From positions 186,001-250,000 of the forward strand of contig CAWHZZ010000002.1 in assembly GCA_963833965.1 (NCBI GenBank): a DNA stretch of 64,000 nt. Reading direction: 5' to 3'. The stretch is from CAJCIW01 sp963833965. Its GTDB lineage: Bacteria > Chlamydiota > Chlamydiia > Chlamydiales > Rhabdochlamydiaceae. The notes under the pieces are model-generated. The model was not told the DNA's origin, did not search any database, and saw only the letters and a program-made list of their open reading frames with translations. Positions 51,765 to 58,994 of this stretch are shown in pieces (position 1 is the first letter of the stretch; the number at the start of each line of letters is the position of its first letter). Made by a program: the position numbers and the translations under genes.

Positions 51765-52763
51765 ATGACCTCTCAATCCATTGCTCTTTTTCAAACACAA
51801 GATGCCTTCGAAATGGCAGCTTCCCACCTTTCCACTGAGGATATTTGCCATGCCGCCCAAGTTTGCAAATCTTGGGCAATTGCGGCGGATCAACAAGGGA
51901 TCTGGCGCCAGCATTTCATCAAACAATTCATTCCATTTGTTGAAGGCGGCGGTCGCGACTATAAAGTCGATTTTCAAACTCTCTATCCAATCACTTTGAG
52001 CGGCAAAACCATCGAGGAGTTCCTTGGAGAATTTGTCGGAAAAATGCCTGAGTTAAGCTTGGCATGGTTTAACCGATTGCACGACCCCGATCCGTTTACT
52101 CCAAAACTCAGGATCTGTGATACTTTTGTCCTAGTTGTAGAGCCTGTGGCTATCAAAAGAACTTTCAGCAAAGATGTCTCCGCCGCCCTCGACAATCAAG
52201 GGAATCTGGCCATTAACCTGCGGGTCACTTTTGAGGAGACCGAATCGGCAACGGCAACCGACGTAGAAATTCCTTTGACGCTGCCGAATTTACAAACCCT
52301 TACCTGTAACGCGTTGTCGGGTAAAGAAAACGCCCCTGTTTTCTATTTTGGCAGCGACCCCGCTGCCTTCTACCAGTGCGCACCAGCCGCGGCAAAGGTC
52401 AAACTCTATTTGATGAGAAAGGCCCCTGTTCGTGGAACTTTCTTTAAGAATTTCCAGGGTCAAAAAGAATATTTAGAACAGAGAGGATTTCAAGCCGCCT
52501 CCGTGAAAACGCGCGCTCTTTACAACTCCATTCATATTCACGCCAAAGGAACATGCTCTGATACCGATGGCCTTTTCGTGCGCACCTCGGACACTATGGT
52601 ATCGGGTGGCAAGATGCGCCATATCAATATTGGACGGTTCGAGACCGGCCGAGGTTTCGAAATCAATGGCAAAGAAGAGTACTCCTACATCGGCGCGGTG
52701 CCCGTCGCCTCGGTGGAGGCCATCTCATCCTTAGACCTCCGGAAGAGCGCCAAGAGAGCTTAG
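51765..52763 (+). CDS. F-box-like protein, copy 2
   Basis: A 332-residue paralogue of the preceding gene with the same plan: an N-terminal F-box-like stretch (FEMAASHLSTEDICHAAQVC, SWAIAADQQGIWRQHFI), then LYPITLSGKTIEEFLGEFVG, SLAWFNRLHDPDPF and VEPVAIKRTFSKD. It starts 50 bases downstream of copy 1. The last base of its stop codon is the first base of a palindromic mobile element; without the insertion the frame would end at a TAA in the same place, so the protein is intact. It is probably a host-directed effector. Confidence 0.65.
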   Translation: MTSQSIALFQTQDAFEMAASHLSTEDICHAAQVCKSWAIAADQQGIWRQHFIKQFIPFVEGGGRDYKVDFQTLYPITLSGKTIEEFLGEFVGKMPELSLAWFNRLHDPDPFTPKLRICDTFVLVVEPVAIKRTFSKDVSAALDNQGNLAINLRVTFEETESATATDVEIPLTLPNLQTLTCNALSGKENAPVFYFGSDPAAFYQCAPAAAKVKLYLMRKAPVRGTFFKNFQGQKEYLEQRGFQAASVKTRALYNSIHIHAKGTCSDTDGLFVRTSDTMVSGGKMRHINIGRFETGRGFEINGKEEYSYIGAVPVASVEAISSLDLRKSAKRA

Positions 52764-52936
52764 AGGATGTCTACAAAGTGAGGTTCTGTCGATTTTTCGG
52801 TTCTTTTGAGCCGATTTTCGAATTCTTTTTGCGGGGGTTGTATCAACTTGCGTATACTACCCCCGCAAAAAGAATCGAAAAGCTGCCAAAATAATCCAAA
52901 AACTCGACGAACCCGCACTTTGTAGACATCCTCTTA
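52760..52936. mobile_element. Palindromic MITE-like element behind the F-box gene
   Basis: A non-coding element of about 171 bases whose halves are imperfect reverse complements throughout. The outer inverted repeat is GAGGATGTCTACAAAGTG, with inner arms such as TTCTTTTTGCGGGGGT. TTA flanks both ends (52760-52762 and 52934-52936), consistent with a three-base (or TA) target duplication. The sequence is unrelated to the element at 17974 but the architecture is the same. It separates the F-box gene from tRNA-Leu. Confidence 0.75.
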
Positions 52937-52994
52937 ATCATAAAGGGGCCGTTGCATTTTATCGCAGAATGTATTACTATGGCTCATCTTTTTT

Positions 52995-53077
52995 GCCGAT
53001 GTGGTGGAATGGTAGACGCGGTAGACTCAAAATCTACTTCTAGCAATAGAGTGCTGGTTCAAGTCCAGTCATCGGCA
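52995..53077 (+). tRNA. tRNA-Leu (anticodon CAA)
   Basis: A class II tRNA with acceptor GCCGATG/CATCGGC plus discriminator A, anticodon stem GTAGA/TCTAC with loop CTCAAAA (anticodon CAA, reading UUG), a variable arm and T-arm CTGGTTCAAGTCCAG. It is 32 bases upstream of the LRR gene. Confidence 0.95.
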
Positions 53078-53108
53078 ATGATACTACCGACTACTCTAAC
53101 GATTTCTA

Positions 53109-53945
53109 ATGACTGCGACGACCGGTTCCATTTTTTCAGTTCTTCCTTCCGAAGTTACATTACCAATTTTTGAGCGCGTTCTAGCAACGGATGGCAATCT
53201 TCACTCCCGGGTTATTTCCACAGAACTTTTGATCTTTGCCGATGAGGTAATTAAGAAAAAATGGCTCGAACTTGTGAAGAACCCGCCGTCAGGGCCATTC
53301 AATTTCAAATGCATGATAGAATCCTTGCAAAATCGGATTAATACCCCCAAAGAGATCAATTACCTTCATTTATTTCGTGAACTCAACCGCACGTGCGCAA
53401 AGACAGGCATCTCTATTCCCTCCGGAGAGCTAAAAATCAGCAAAAGGCATTTTGCCCGCCTGCAGAAACGGTGTTTGAGAAAGTGTTTGGATTTCAGCTT
53501 AGACAGCCTTTGCAATAAAATTTCGAAGCAATTAATCCTTTTTTGGCCCGCGTTTGGAACCTTAAAAATGGCTCGGGAATGGTTATACGATCCTTTCACT
53601 GCCAACATTCGCTCGACGTTTCACACCTTAGATCTTTCCGATGTAGGAATCCGTTTCATTCCTATTGAAATCCTCTGTTTCCCCAATCTCCGCTATCTAA
53701 ATCTTTCCGATAATCACATCGAGTTCATTCCCCGTTTTTTGGGAGAGCTGAGACAACTTGTAGTTTTAAATTTAAGAGACAATGACATTCAATCCCTCCC
53801 CAAAGAAGCGGCGAATTGGACGCATATCACGCGGATTGATTTGGCGGACAATCCGCTGAATCGAGATGCCATTGATCTTCTTCGCCAAAGAGAAGAGAAT
53901 CGAGAAAATCGCATGGACATCGACGTCCCTGGGGTCGAGGAATAG
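53109..53945 (+). CDS. Leucine-rich repeat protein with F-box-like N-terminus
   Basis: A 278-residue protein. The start (SVLPSEVTLPIFERVLATDG) resembles a short F-box or related helical motif. The region 40-170 is helical and basic. Residues about 176-255 are leucine-rich repeats (HTLDLSDVGIRFIP, LRYLNLSDNHIEFIPRFLGE, VVLNLRDNDIQSLPKEAANW, RIDLADNPLN). The tail is acidic (MDIDVPGVEE). LRR proteins with F-boxes are typical host-interaction factors of intracellular bacteria. No signal peptide is present. It follows tRNA-Leu directly. Confidence 0.7.
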   Translation: MTATTGSIFSVLPSEVTLPIFERVLATDGNLHSRVISTELLIFADEVIKKKWLELVKNPPSGPFNFKCMIESLQNRINTPKEINYLHLFRELNRTCAKTGISIPSGELKISKRHFARLQKRCLRKCLDFSLDSLCNKISKQLILFWPAFGTLKMAREWLYDPFTANIRSTFHTLDLSDVGIRFIPIEILCFPNLRYLNLSDNHIEFIPRFLGELRQLVVLNLRDNDIQSLPKEAANWTHITRIDLADNPLNRDAIDLLRQREENRENRMDIDVPGVEE

Positions 53946-53948
53946 TCG

Positions 53949-54127
53949 TTATTGGATCGCGATCTTGTGAACCAGAGCGCTGATGCGGTCAGCGGACTCG
54001 GGTAGCTCCTTCCATTGTTGCAGGGTATTCCAAAGCAGCGGCTTCTCCTGCGAAAAAAACAGCGCCATTTATCGGAGCAGAAACGATTCTCACAGGTATC
54101 CCTTCCACGCAATAGCCTGAATAAAAG
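53949..54127 (-). pseudogene. Fossil of the C-terminus of a flavin amine oxidase
   Basis: The minus strand reads CVEGIPVRIVSAPINGAVFF then AGEAAALEYPATMEGAT, very like the FAD-contacting end of amine oxidases (FFAGEAT..YPATVEGA). One frame later it continues ELPESADRISALVHK and a stop at 53949. The rest of the gene is absent. So this is a remnant with at least one frameshift, left between the LRR and phosphatase genes. Confidence 0.45.
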
Positions 54128-54201
54128 AGATGCAAAGCATGATTAAAATTAAAATTTTCATGGGTTGTTTTGCCAGAAAAGAGTATAATGATAAGAACTT
54201 T

Positions 54202-54927
54202 ATGAATTGGATTCAAGAATATCAACTTTTTCTCTTCGATTTCGATGGGCTGCTCGTCGATACCGAGCGTTTGCATTATGCTGCCTATCAAGAATTGTGT
54301 TGGCGCCATGGATGCGAGTTGAAGTGGGACTTCGAACGTTTCTGCCAGGAAGCGCATCGGAAGGCGATGGGAGTTTGGGACGGTCTGAAGAGAGAATTCC
54401 CCTCGATGTTCGAACGGGGGCTTGCCATCGATGCCTTCTACGACGAAAAGAAATCGATTTACGTCGACCTTCTAAAAACCTCGCCTTTAGAATTGATGCA
54501 AGGCGCTGCGGAATTGCTACAAGCTTTGGAACACCATCAAATTAAACGCGCTGTGGTCACCAATTCTCCTAAAGAGCATGTCGAGCTCATCAAAGCTTCG
54601 TTGCCTATTCTCCATTCCATTCCGTTGTGGATCACGCGAGAAGATTACGCGCAGCCGAAACCTTCCCCTGAAGGCTATCTAAAAGCGATTGAACGCTTAG
54701 GGAAAAATCCAAGCGATCGGATCATCGGTTTTGAGGATACGCTCAAGGGATTAAAAGCGCTGCTCGCCGCCGGAGTGGAAAGCATTTTAGTCTGTCCCGC
54801 GGAAAGCGGGCACGTCGCAGAGGGCGTTGCCCTCGGCGCTAAACATCGCGTTAATATTTTACTTCGACCAGATATAGGCCGTGGGGAGGAGCGGATCTTC
54901 CCGCTTTCCTTCGATCCTTCGCTTTAA
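54202..54927 (+). CDS. HAD superfamily phosphatase (beta-phosphoglucomutase/phosphoglycolate phosphatase-like)
   Basis: A 241-residue HAD hydrolase with motif I LFLFDFDGLLVDTE (nucleophile first Asp), motif II AVVTNSP, a conserved Lys near YAQPKPSPEGYL, and motif IV IIGFEDTLKGLKAL. The cap domain is helical and small, as in the phosphoglycolate phosphatase/beta-PGM group. Substrate is unknown. I chose ATG 54202, next to the conserved first motif, rather than upstream ATGs. Its place before convergent truA fits the chlamydial order (CT464, from memory). The 3' ends overlap by about 77 bases. Confidence 0.85.
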   Translation: MNWIQEYQLFLFDFDGLLVDTERLHYAAYQELCWRHGCELKWDFERFCQEAHRKAMGVWDGLKREFPSMFERGLAIDAFYDEKKSIYVDLLKTSPLELMQGAAELLQALEHHQIKRAVVTNSPKEHVELIKASLPILHSIPLWITREDYAQPKPSPEGYLKAIERLGKNPSDRIIGFEDTLKGLKALLAAGVESILVCPAESGHVAEGVALGAKHRVNILLRPDIGRGEERIFPLSFDPSL

Positions 54928-55600
54928 GAATGGCAGAAATTTCATGTTTGTTGATTTTTCCGGCGCAGACATCTAGAAGAGTGCCGACGATATTGCGCAC
55001 CATTTTATATAAAAACCCATCTCCCTCAAACTCTAAACGCACGCCCCCAGGCTCAAGAGACAGATCGAGGCGGTGCAAGGTGCGCACGGCGTCGCTCGCC
55101 GCGGAGCCTCGACTGGCTTCGTTGGCAAAGGAGGTGAAGTCATGGGTTCCTAAAAATAACGCCGCCGTTTCTTTTAGCAAGCTTAAATCGACAGGGTGGG
55201 GGACGTGGTAGGTGTAATTCATCTTGAACGGATCGGAAATGCGTTCTAGGTGAAGGCGGTAATGGTAAATTTTCGAGACGGTCTTAAAACGGGCGTGGAA
55301 CTCGGAAGGAACCTCCACGAGATCGAGGATGCGGATTTCGAGAGGGAGTAGACCATTGAGCGACGCCATTGTTTTTGAAATATTAACGGCGCTTTCCGTC
55401 GCGAAATGGGCTGTTTGTCCAAGGGCATGCACGCCTGCGTCAGTGCGTCCAGATCCAATGACGGAAATGGGCTCTCGAAGTATCGTTGCGAGAGCTTCTT
55501 CAATCAAAGCTTGAATAGAGACACTATTCGGCTGCACTTGCCAGCCGCCAAAGGTCGTTCCATCGTAGGCAATCGTTAATTTGTATTTTCTCGTAGACAT
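54851..55600 (-). CDS. truA: tRNA pseudouridine(38-40) synthase TruA
   Basis: A 249-residue TruA. The start KYKLTIAYDGTTFGGWQVQP and the catalytic GSGRTDAGVHALGQTAHF (Asp nucleophile) are diagnostic. Later motifs HDFTSFANEAS and FEGDGFLYKMVRNIVGTLLD are also conserved. It makes pseudouridine in the anticodon arm of tRNAs. It is downstream of the SWIB gene on the minus strand, separated by a strong hairpin, and overlaps the convergent HAD gene. Corresponds to chlamydial truA (CT463, from memory). Confidence 0.95.
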   Translation of the reverse strand: MSTRKYKLTIAYDGTTFGGWQVQPNSVSIQALIEEALATILREPISVIGSGRTDAGVHALGQTAHFATESAVNISKTMASLNGLLPLEIRILDLVEVPSEFHARFKTVSKIYHYRLHLERISDPFKMNYTYHVPHPVDLSLLKETAALFLGTHDFTSFANEASRGSAASDAVRTLHRLDLSLEPGGVRLEFEGDGFLYKMVRNIVGTLLDVCAGKINKHEISAILKAKDRRKAGRSAPPHGLYLVEVKY

Positions 55601-55611
55601 CGAAAGAAGGG

Positions 55612-55640
55612 GCAGAATGCAGCTTTAAACTGCATTCTGC
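55612..55640 (-). terminator. Strong hairpin between the SWIB gene and truA
   Basis: The perfect stem GCAGAATGCAG/CTGCATTCTGC encloses a seven-base loop. No U-run follows on either strand, so it is more likely an attenuator, processing site or factor-dependent terminator than a classical terminator. Confidence 0.45.
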
Positions 55641-55651
55641 AGCGAAAAAAA

Positions 55652-55909
55652 TTAAGAGAGATGCTTGCTGACGAGTTTTGTCATTTCAAACATGTTAATC
55701 GTTTTCTTTGCACCGAAAACTTTAGCGAGTTTCTCATCTGGATTGATGTTGCGTTTGTTCTTTGTGTCTTGGCATTTATGAGCTTTGATGTAAGCCCACA
55801 ATTTTTTTGTCACTTCAGTACGAGGCATAGGGCCTCTGCCAACGATTGCGGCGAGTTCTTCGCTAACTTGCATCGGTTGCATGAACTTGGATTTTTTCTC
55901 TTTTGCCAT
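55652..55909 (-). CDS. SWIB/MDM2-domain protein
   Basis: An 85-residue protein, almost entirely one SWIB domain (QVSEELAAIVGRGPMPRTEV, TKKLWAYIKAHKCQDTKNKR, ING-like KVFGAKKTINMFEMTKL). In eukaryotes SWIB domains are found in chromatin remodelling complexes; chlamydiae are unusual bacteria in carrying a stand-alone SWIB protein (CT460, from memory), probably binding nucleoid DNA. A GGAGAT ribosome-binding site precedes the ATG. It lies between truA and prfB as in Chlamydia. Confidence 0.93.
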   Translation of the reverse strand: MAKEKKSKFMQPMQVSEELAAIVGRGPMPRTEVTKKLWAYIKAHKCQDTKNKRNINPDEKLAKVFGAKKTINMFEMTKLVSKHLS

Positions 55910-56199
55910 TTGCTATCTCCTTATATCCGATAAGCTGTAAGGGTTTGAGGCCTATCCTCATAAATTTTTTGGATAGACTTTCGAGGTTGATCAATTCTAT
56001 CCTCGAAAGACAAGTTGTATCTCTCTAGCGATTTTATAGTCAAAAAAAATCGTTGCCAATTTCCCTAGGAAACTCCCATGCTACTAGGGAGATCGATATT
56101 AAATGACTAATTATTAACCATTTAAAATTATTTTGTCTCTGAGAAAATTTTTTCGCAGGAATCTTGATTTTAGAAACCGATCGTGGCACCTTCTTCAGC
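55910..56199. other. Divergent intergenic region with one hairpin
   Basis: Roughly 290 bases between the SWIB gene and the UGP3-like gene. It contains a nine-base-pair hairpin CTTTCGAGG/CCTCGAAAG (55978-56009) and AT-rich stretches that could hold promoters in both directions. No gene was seen. An alternative TTG start for the UGP3-like gene lies at 56164. Confidence 0.4.
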
Positions 56200-58293
56200 A
56201 TGATGTGTGAAAAAAATCCTATTGATAGGCTGGGTGAGCTTGTTGAAATGCTCAAACAATGCCGAAGTGACGTTGAGAGAATAGAAATCCTCGACCGAGA
56301 TGAGCGCGTCATGCAGTGGGCGAATAATCCTAGCTGGTTGCGCACATGGGCCGCCACTTCTAGCCAAGCGTGCGAATTGATCATCAAATCACTTGTCGCC
56401 ATCGGCCAGGAAAAAAATCTCTTCCCTTCCTCAGATGAGATAAGAATGACATTGGAAGAACTTTTCCCCGTCGAAGCGTTTTACAGAGAAATCGGGGGAA
56501 TTGTCGGTTATCACTGGACCCTGCTTTCTCTTTTGGCGAAAGATGAAAATTCATCTTCTCCTTCAGAATATTACCATCGCCCAACGGGAATCGATATTTC
56601 TTCGGAAAATGAAGCTGTGCACATTTCTATTCTTGAGGGAATTGTCTCTTTGCCTTTCCTCGCTGAGATTTATCCTGTGGGGGGAGCCGCTGACAGATTA
56701 AAATTATTCGATTCCGTTTCAGGAGAGCCGCTTCCTGCGGCCAAATTAGAATTTTGTGGCCATTCTCTTCTCGAAGGTCTCGTTCGCGACATTCAAGCTC
56801 GAGAATATCTGTATTACAAGCTGTTCAATATTCAGCTAGCGACGCCGATCGCCATGATGACCTCTTCTGAAAAGGAGAATCATCGCCACATCCTTTCCCT
56901 CTGCGAAGATAAAAAATGGTTCGGAAGGCTAAAAGAGACATTTCGATTTTTTTGCCAGCCTCTTGTCCCTACGATGGACAAAGAGGGTAAATGGTGTTTG
57001 AGCACCGGTATGAAATTGCTCATGAAACCCGGTGGCCATGGAGTGTTATGGAAAGCCGCTGAGCAAAATGGGATCTTTGAGTGGCTGCGCCGCCTCGGCA
57101 GAAAAAAGATCCTTGTCAGGCAGATCAACAATCCGATTTCAGGAACTGACTACGGGCTCCTCGCTTTTTGCGGGATTGGATTTCAAGAGGGAAAAATTTT
57201 TGGTTTCGCCTCTTGCCCAAGACAGGTGCAGTCTGCCGAAGGGGTGAATCTGATTATTGAAAGGGAGTCTGGTTGCAGGCTCACAAGTATTGAATACTGC
57301 GACTTTTCCAAATTTTCCATCGAAGACGCTCCTATGCATCCCGGCAGTCTTTACTCTCAATTTCCATCAAATACCAACATTCTGTTTGCCGATATCGACG
57401 CCGTCGAAAACGCTGCGCGGCGCTGTCCCATTCCCGGTATGCTTGTCAATCTGAAGACCCTTTCCTACATCGATGAGGATGGCGAGCTCAAAAGCCAGGA
57501 AGCCGCCCGCTTGGAATCGACGATGCAGAACATTGCCGATTGCTTCGAGCAATCTGAGCTCAGCGAGCTCAAAACCTATTTGACGTATAATCACCGCAAG
57601 AAGACGATTTCCGCCACGAAAAAGCTTTATCAGCCAGGATCTTCATTATTGGAAACCCCCGAGGGTTGTTTCTACGATCTTTTGCTCAACGCTCATGAGC
57701 TCTTAACTCATTGTTGCCGGATCTCTGTTCCCACGATGCCCGATGCCGATACTTACATTGAGCAAGGTCCCTCCTTTCTTTTCCAATATCATCCGGCGCT
57801 CGGACCTCTCTATTCAATCATTGGCCAAAAAGTTCGTGGGGGGAAATTTTCCGAGCGCAGCGAGCTTAAGCTGGAAATCGCCGAGATCGACATCATCCAG
57901 TTGCATCTATCAGGCTCTTTGCACATCACGGCCGACCAGATTGTTGGGGAAATGAATGGCGAGGGGATTCTCAATTATTCAGAAAATGTTGGAAAATGCC
58001 GTTTAACCAATGTATCCGTCAAAAATCGAGGCCTGGACCCTCAAGGGCCGAATGTCTACTGGAAAGGCGAGATCAAACGTTTTGAGCTATGCGAGATCAT
58101 TCTTCATGGCAATGCCGAGTTTCAAGCTGAAAATGTCTGTTTACAAGGGGATTTGAAGATCGAAGTAGAATCGGGTATCCGATTGACTGCTTTTGAGGAG
58201 AACGGTTGCTTGAAATTCAGGAAAGAGCTGATTGCCGAACCTAAAGGCTGGACCTATTGCCTATCCGATAGCGGCAGCATATTGCTCGAATAA
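56200..58293 (+). CDS. UDP-sugar pyrophosphorylase-like protein resembling plant plastid UGP3
   Basis: About 697 residues from ATG 56200; TTG 56164 would add 12. The nucleotidyltransferase signature is degenerate but clear: YPVGGAADRLKLFD, then PLPAAKLEFCGHSLLEGLVR and ATPIAMMTSSEKENH. The stretch KPGGHGVLWKAAEQNGIFEW, RKKILVRQINNPISGTDYG, LLAFCGIGFQEGK, FGFASCPRQ and EGVNLIIE is what I remember of UGP3 of plant plastids, which makes UDP-glucose for sulfolipid. So it should use UTP and a hexose-1-phosphate. It is inserted between the SWIB and prfB genes. A palindromic terminator follows. Confidence 0.75.
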   Translation: MMCEKNPIDRLGELVEMLKQCRSDVERIEILDRDERVMQWANNPSWLRTWAATSSQACELIIKSLVAIGQEKNLFPSSDEIRMTLEELFPVEAFYREIGGIVGYHWTLLSLLAKDENSSSPSEYYHRPTGIDISSENEAVHISILEGIVSLPFLAEIYPVGGAADRLKLFDSVSGEPLPAAKLEFCGHSLLEGLVRDIQAREYLYYKLFNIQLATPIAMMTSSEKENHRHILSLCEDKKWFGRLKETFRFFCQPLVPTMDKEGKWCLSTGMKLLMKPGGHGVLWKAAEQNGIFEWLRRLGRKKILVRQINNPISGTDYGLLAFCGIGFQEGKIFGFASCPRQVQSAEGVNLIIERESGCRLTSIEYCDFSKFSIEDAPMHPGSLYSQFPSNTNILFADIDAVENAARRCPIPGMLVNLKTLSYIDEDGELKSQEAARLESTMQNIADCFEQSELSELKTYLTYNHRKKTISATKKLYQPGSSLLETPEGCFYDLLLNAHELLTHCCRISVPTMPDADTYIEQGPSFLFQYHPALGPLYSIIGQKVRGGKFSERSELKLEIAEIDIIQLHLSGSLHITADQIVGEMNGEGILNYSENVGKCRLTNVSVKNRGLDPQGPNVYWKGEIKRFELCEIILHGNAEFQAENVCLQGDLKIEVESGIRLTAFEENGCLKFRKELIAEPKGWTYCLSDSGSILLE

Positions 58294-58320
58294 AAAAAAC
58301 AGCAGGCGATCGCCTGCTGT
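58291..58320 (-). terminator. Intrinsic terminator of the small membrane protein gene
   Basis: A perfect 22-base palindrome (ACAGCAGGCGA and its complement) is followed on the minus strand by eight T. This is a strong Rho-independent terminator for the gene ending at 58335, and it may also slow transcripts from the UGP3-like gene arriving from the other side. Confidence 0.8.
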
Positions 58321-58334
58321 TCTTAAGCTTAAGA

Positions 58335-58658
58335 TTAAACAGTTGCTGCAGTCGCGCTGGACGATGTCGTCGCTCCGGTGACTGTGCCTCGGCAGAAAAC
58401 TTGCGTGAGAATCGCAGTTCCAATTGCGCCGATCGCAAATGCAATAGCTGCGATGACGATCGATTGCTTGTTTTCTTGGGCAAATGTTTTGAGGTTCTCA
58501 AAATGCGGTTTTACAAATTCCCCAACTTTTCTTGCGCTCTCGCCGAGGAATTCGGCGGCAGTGCTGACTGTTTTTGCGATCCAAGAACCTGCTTCAGAAG
58601 CAAAACCTTTGATTCCATCGCAGCAATTTGTGAATGCGTCTTGAATTCTCATTGACAT
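58335..58658 (-). CDS. Small protein with one C-terminal membrane segment
   Basis: A 107-residue protein with AGGAGG seven bases before ATG 58658. The N-terminal 60 residues are amphipathic helices (AFTNCCDGIKGFASEAGSWI, SARKVGEFVKPHFENLKTFA), then a membrane segment SIVIAAIAFAIGAIGTAILT and a Thr/Ser/Ala-rich tail. No family was recognised. The strong ribosome-binding site and terminator suggest good expression. It may be a membrane or inclusion-associated small protein. Confidence 0.65.
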   Translation of the reverse strand: MSMRIQDAFTNCCDGIKGFASEAGSWIAKTVSTAAEFLGESARKVGEFVKPHFENLKTFAQENKQSIVIAAIAFAIGAIGTAILTQVFCRGTVTGATTSSSATAATV

Positions 58659-58994
58659 AAAGACCTCCTGATAAGAGATAGAGTTTAAATTTCTTAAAGA
58701 GAAACCGTCCAGATATGATCATCATATCGGAAAGCCAAGTTTGTGGAAACGTTTTTCCAACTTCCTCAGCGCCCCCTAAATTGCTTGATCAGTTTCTTCT
58801 CAAACAGTTCTCTCGAAACTTTGTCCGATTATAGCTTCTATCAGATTATTGTAAAGAGACCGTTAAGGTATTATAAATTTTAAAAGAGAGTTTTATAGCT
58901 TCTATCTCTGATGCACAAAATGATTCTTTTTCCCTTCCTCTTTAGTTCCAAGTGAGGTATTTTGATTTTTCTCAATCATATTCGAGGCCCCACC
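58659..58994. other. AT-rich divergent promoter region before prfB
   Basis: About 336 bases without a gene, between the divergent small membrane protein and prfB. It holds AT-rich tracts and the candidate prfB promoter described at 58849. No repeats or RNA genes were recognised. Confidence 0.5.
58849..58877 (+). promoter_or_regulatory. Candidate promoter of the prfB operon
   Basis: TTGTAA (58849-58854), a 17-base spacer, then TATAAA (58872-58877). It would give a leader of about 110 bases before the prfB ATG. Not verified by any second feature. Confidence 0.35.

Noticed and set aside
53989..54357. A 122-codon minus-strand frame as an intact gene
   Set aside because: Its first 60 codons are antisense to the HAD phosphatase and only its last part resembles an amine oxidase, so it is treated as a fossil.
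56186..56202. TGGCAC-like word as a sigma-54 promoter for the UGP3-like gene
   Set aside because: The -12 part does not match TTGCA, and the word overlaps the probable start codon.
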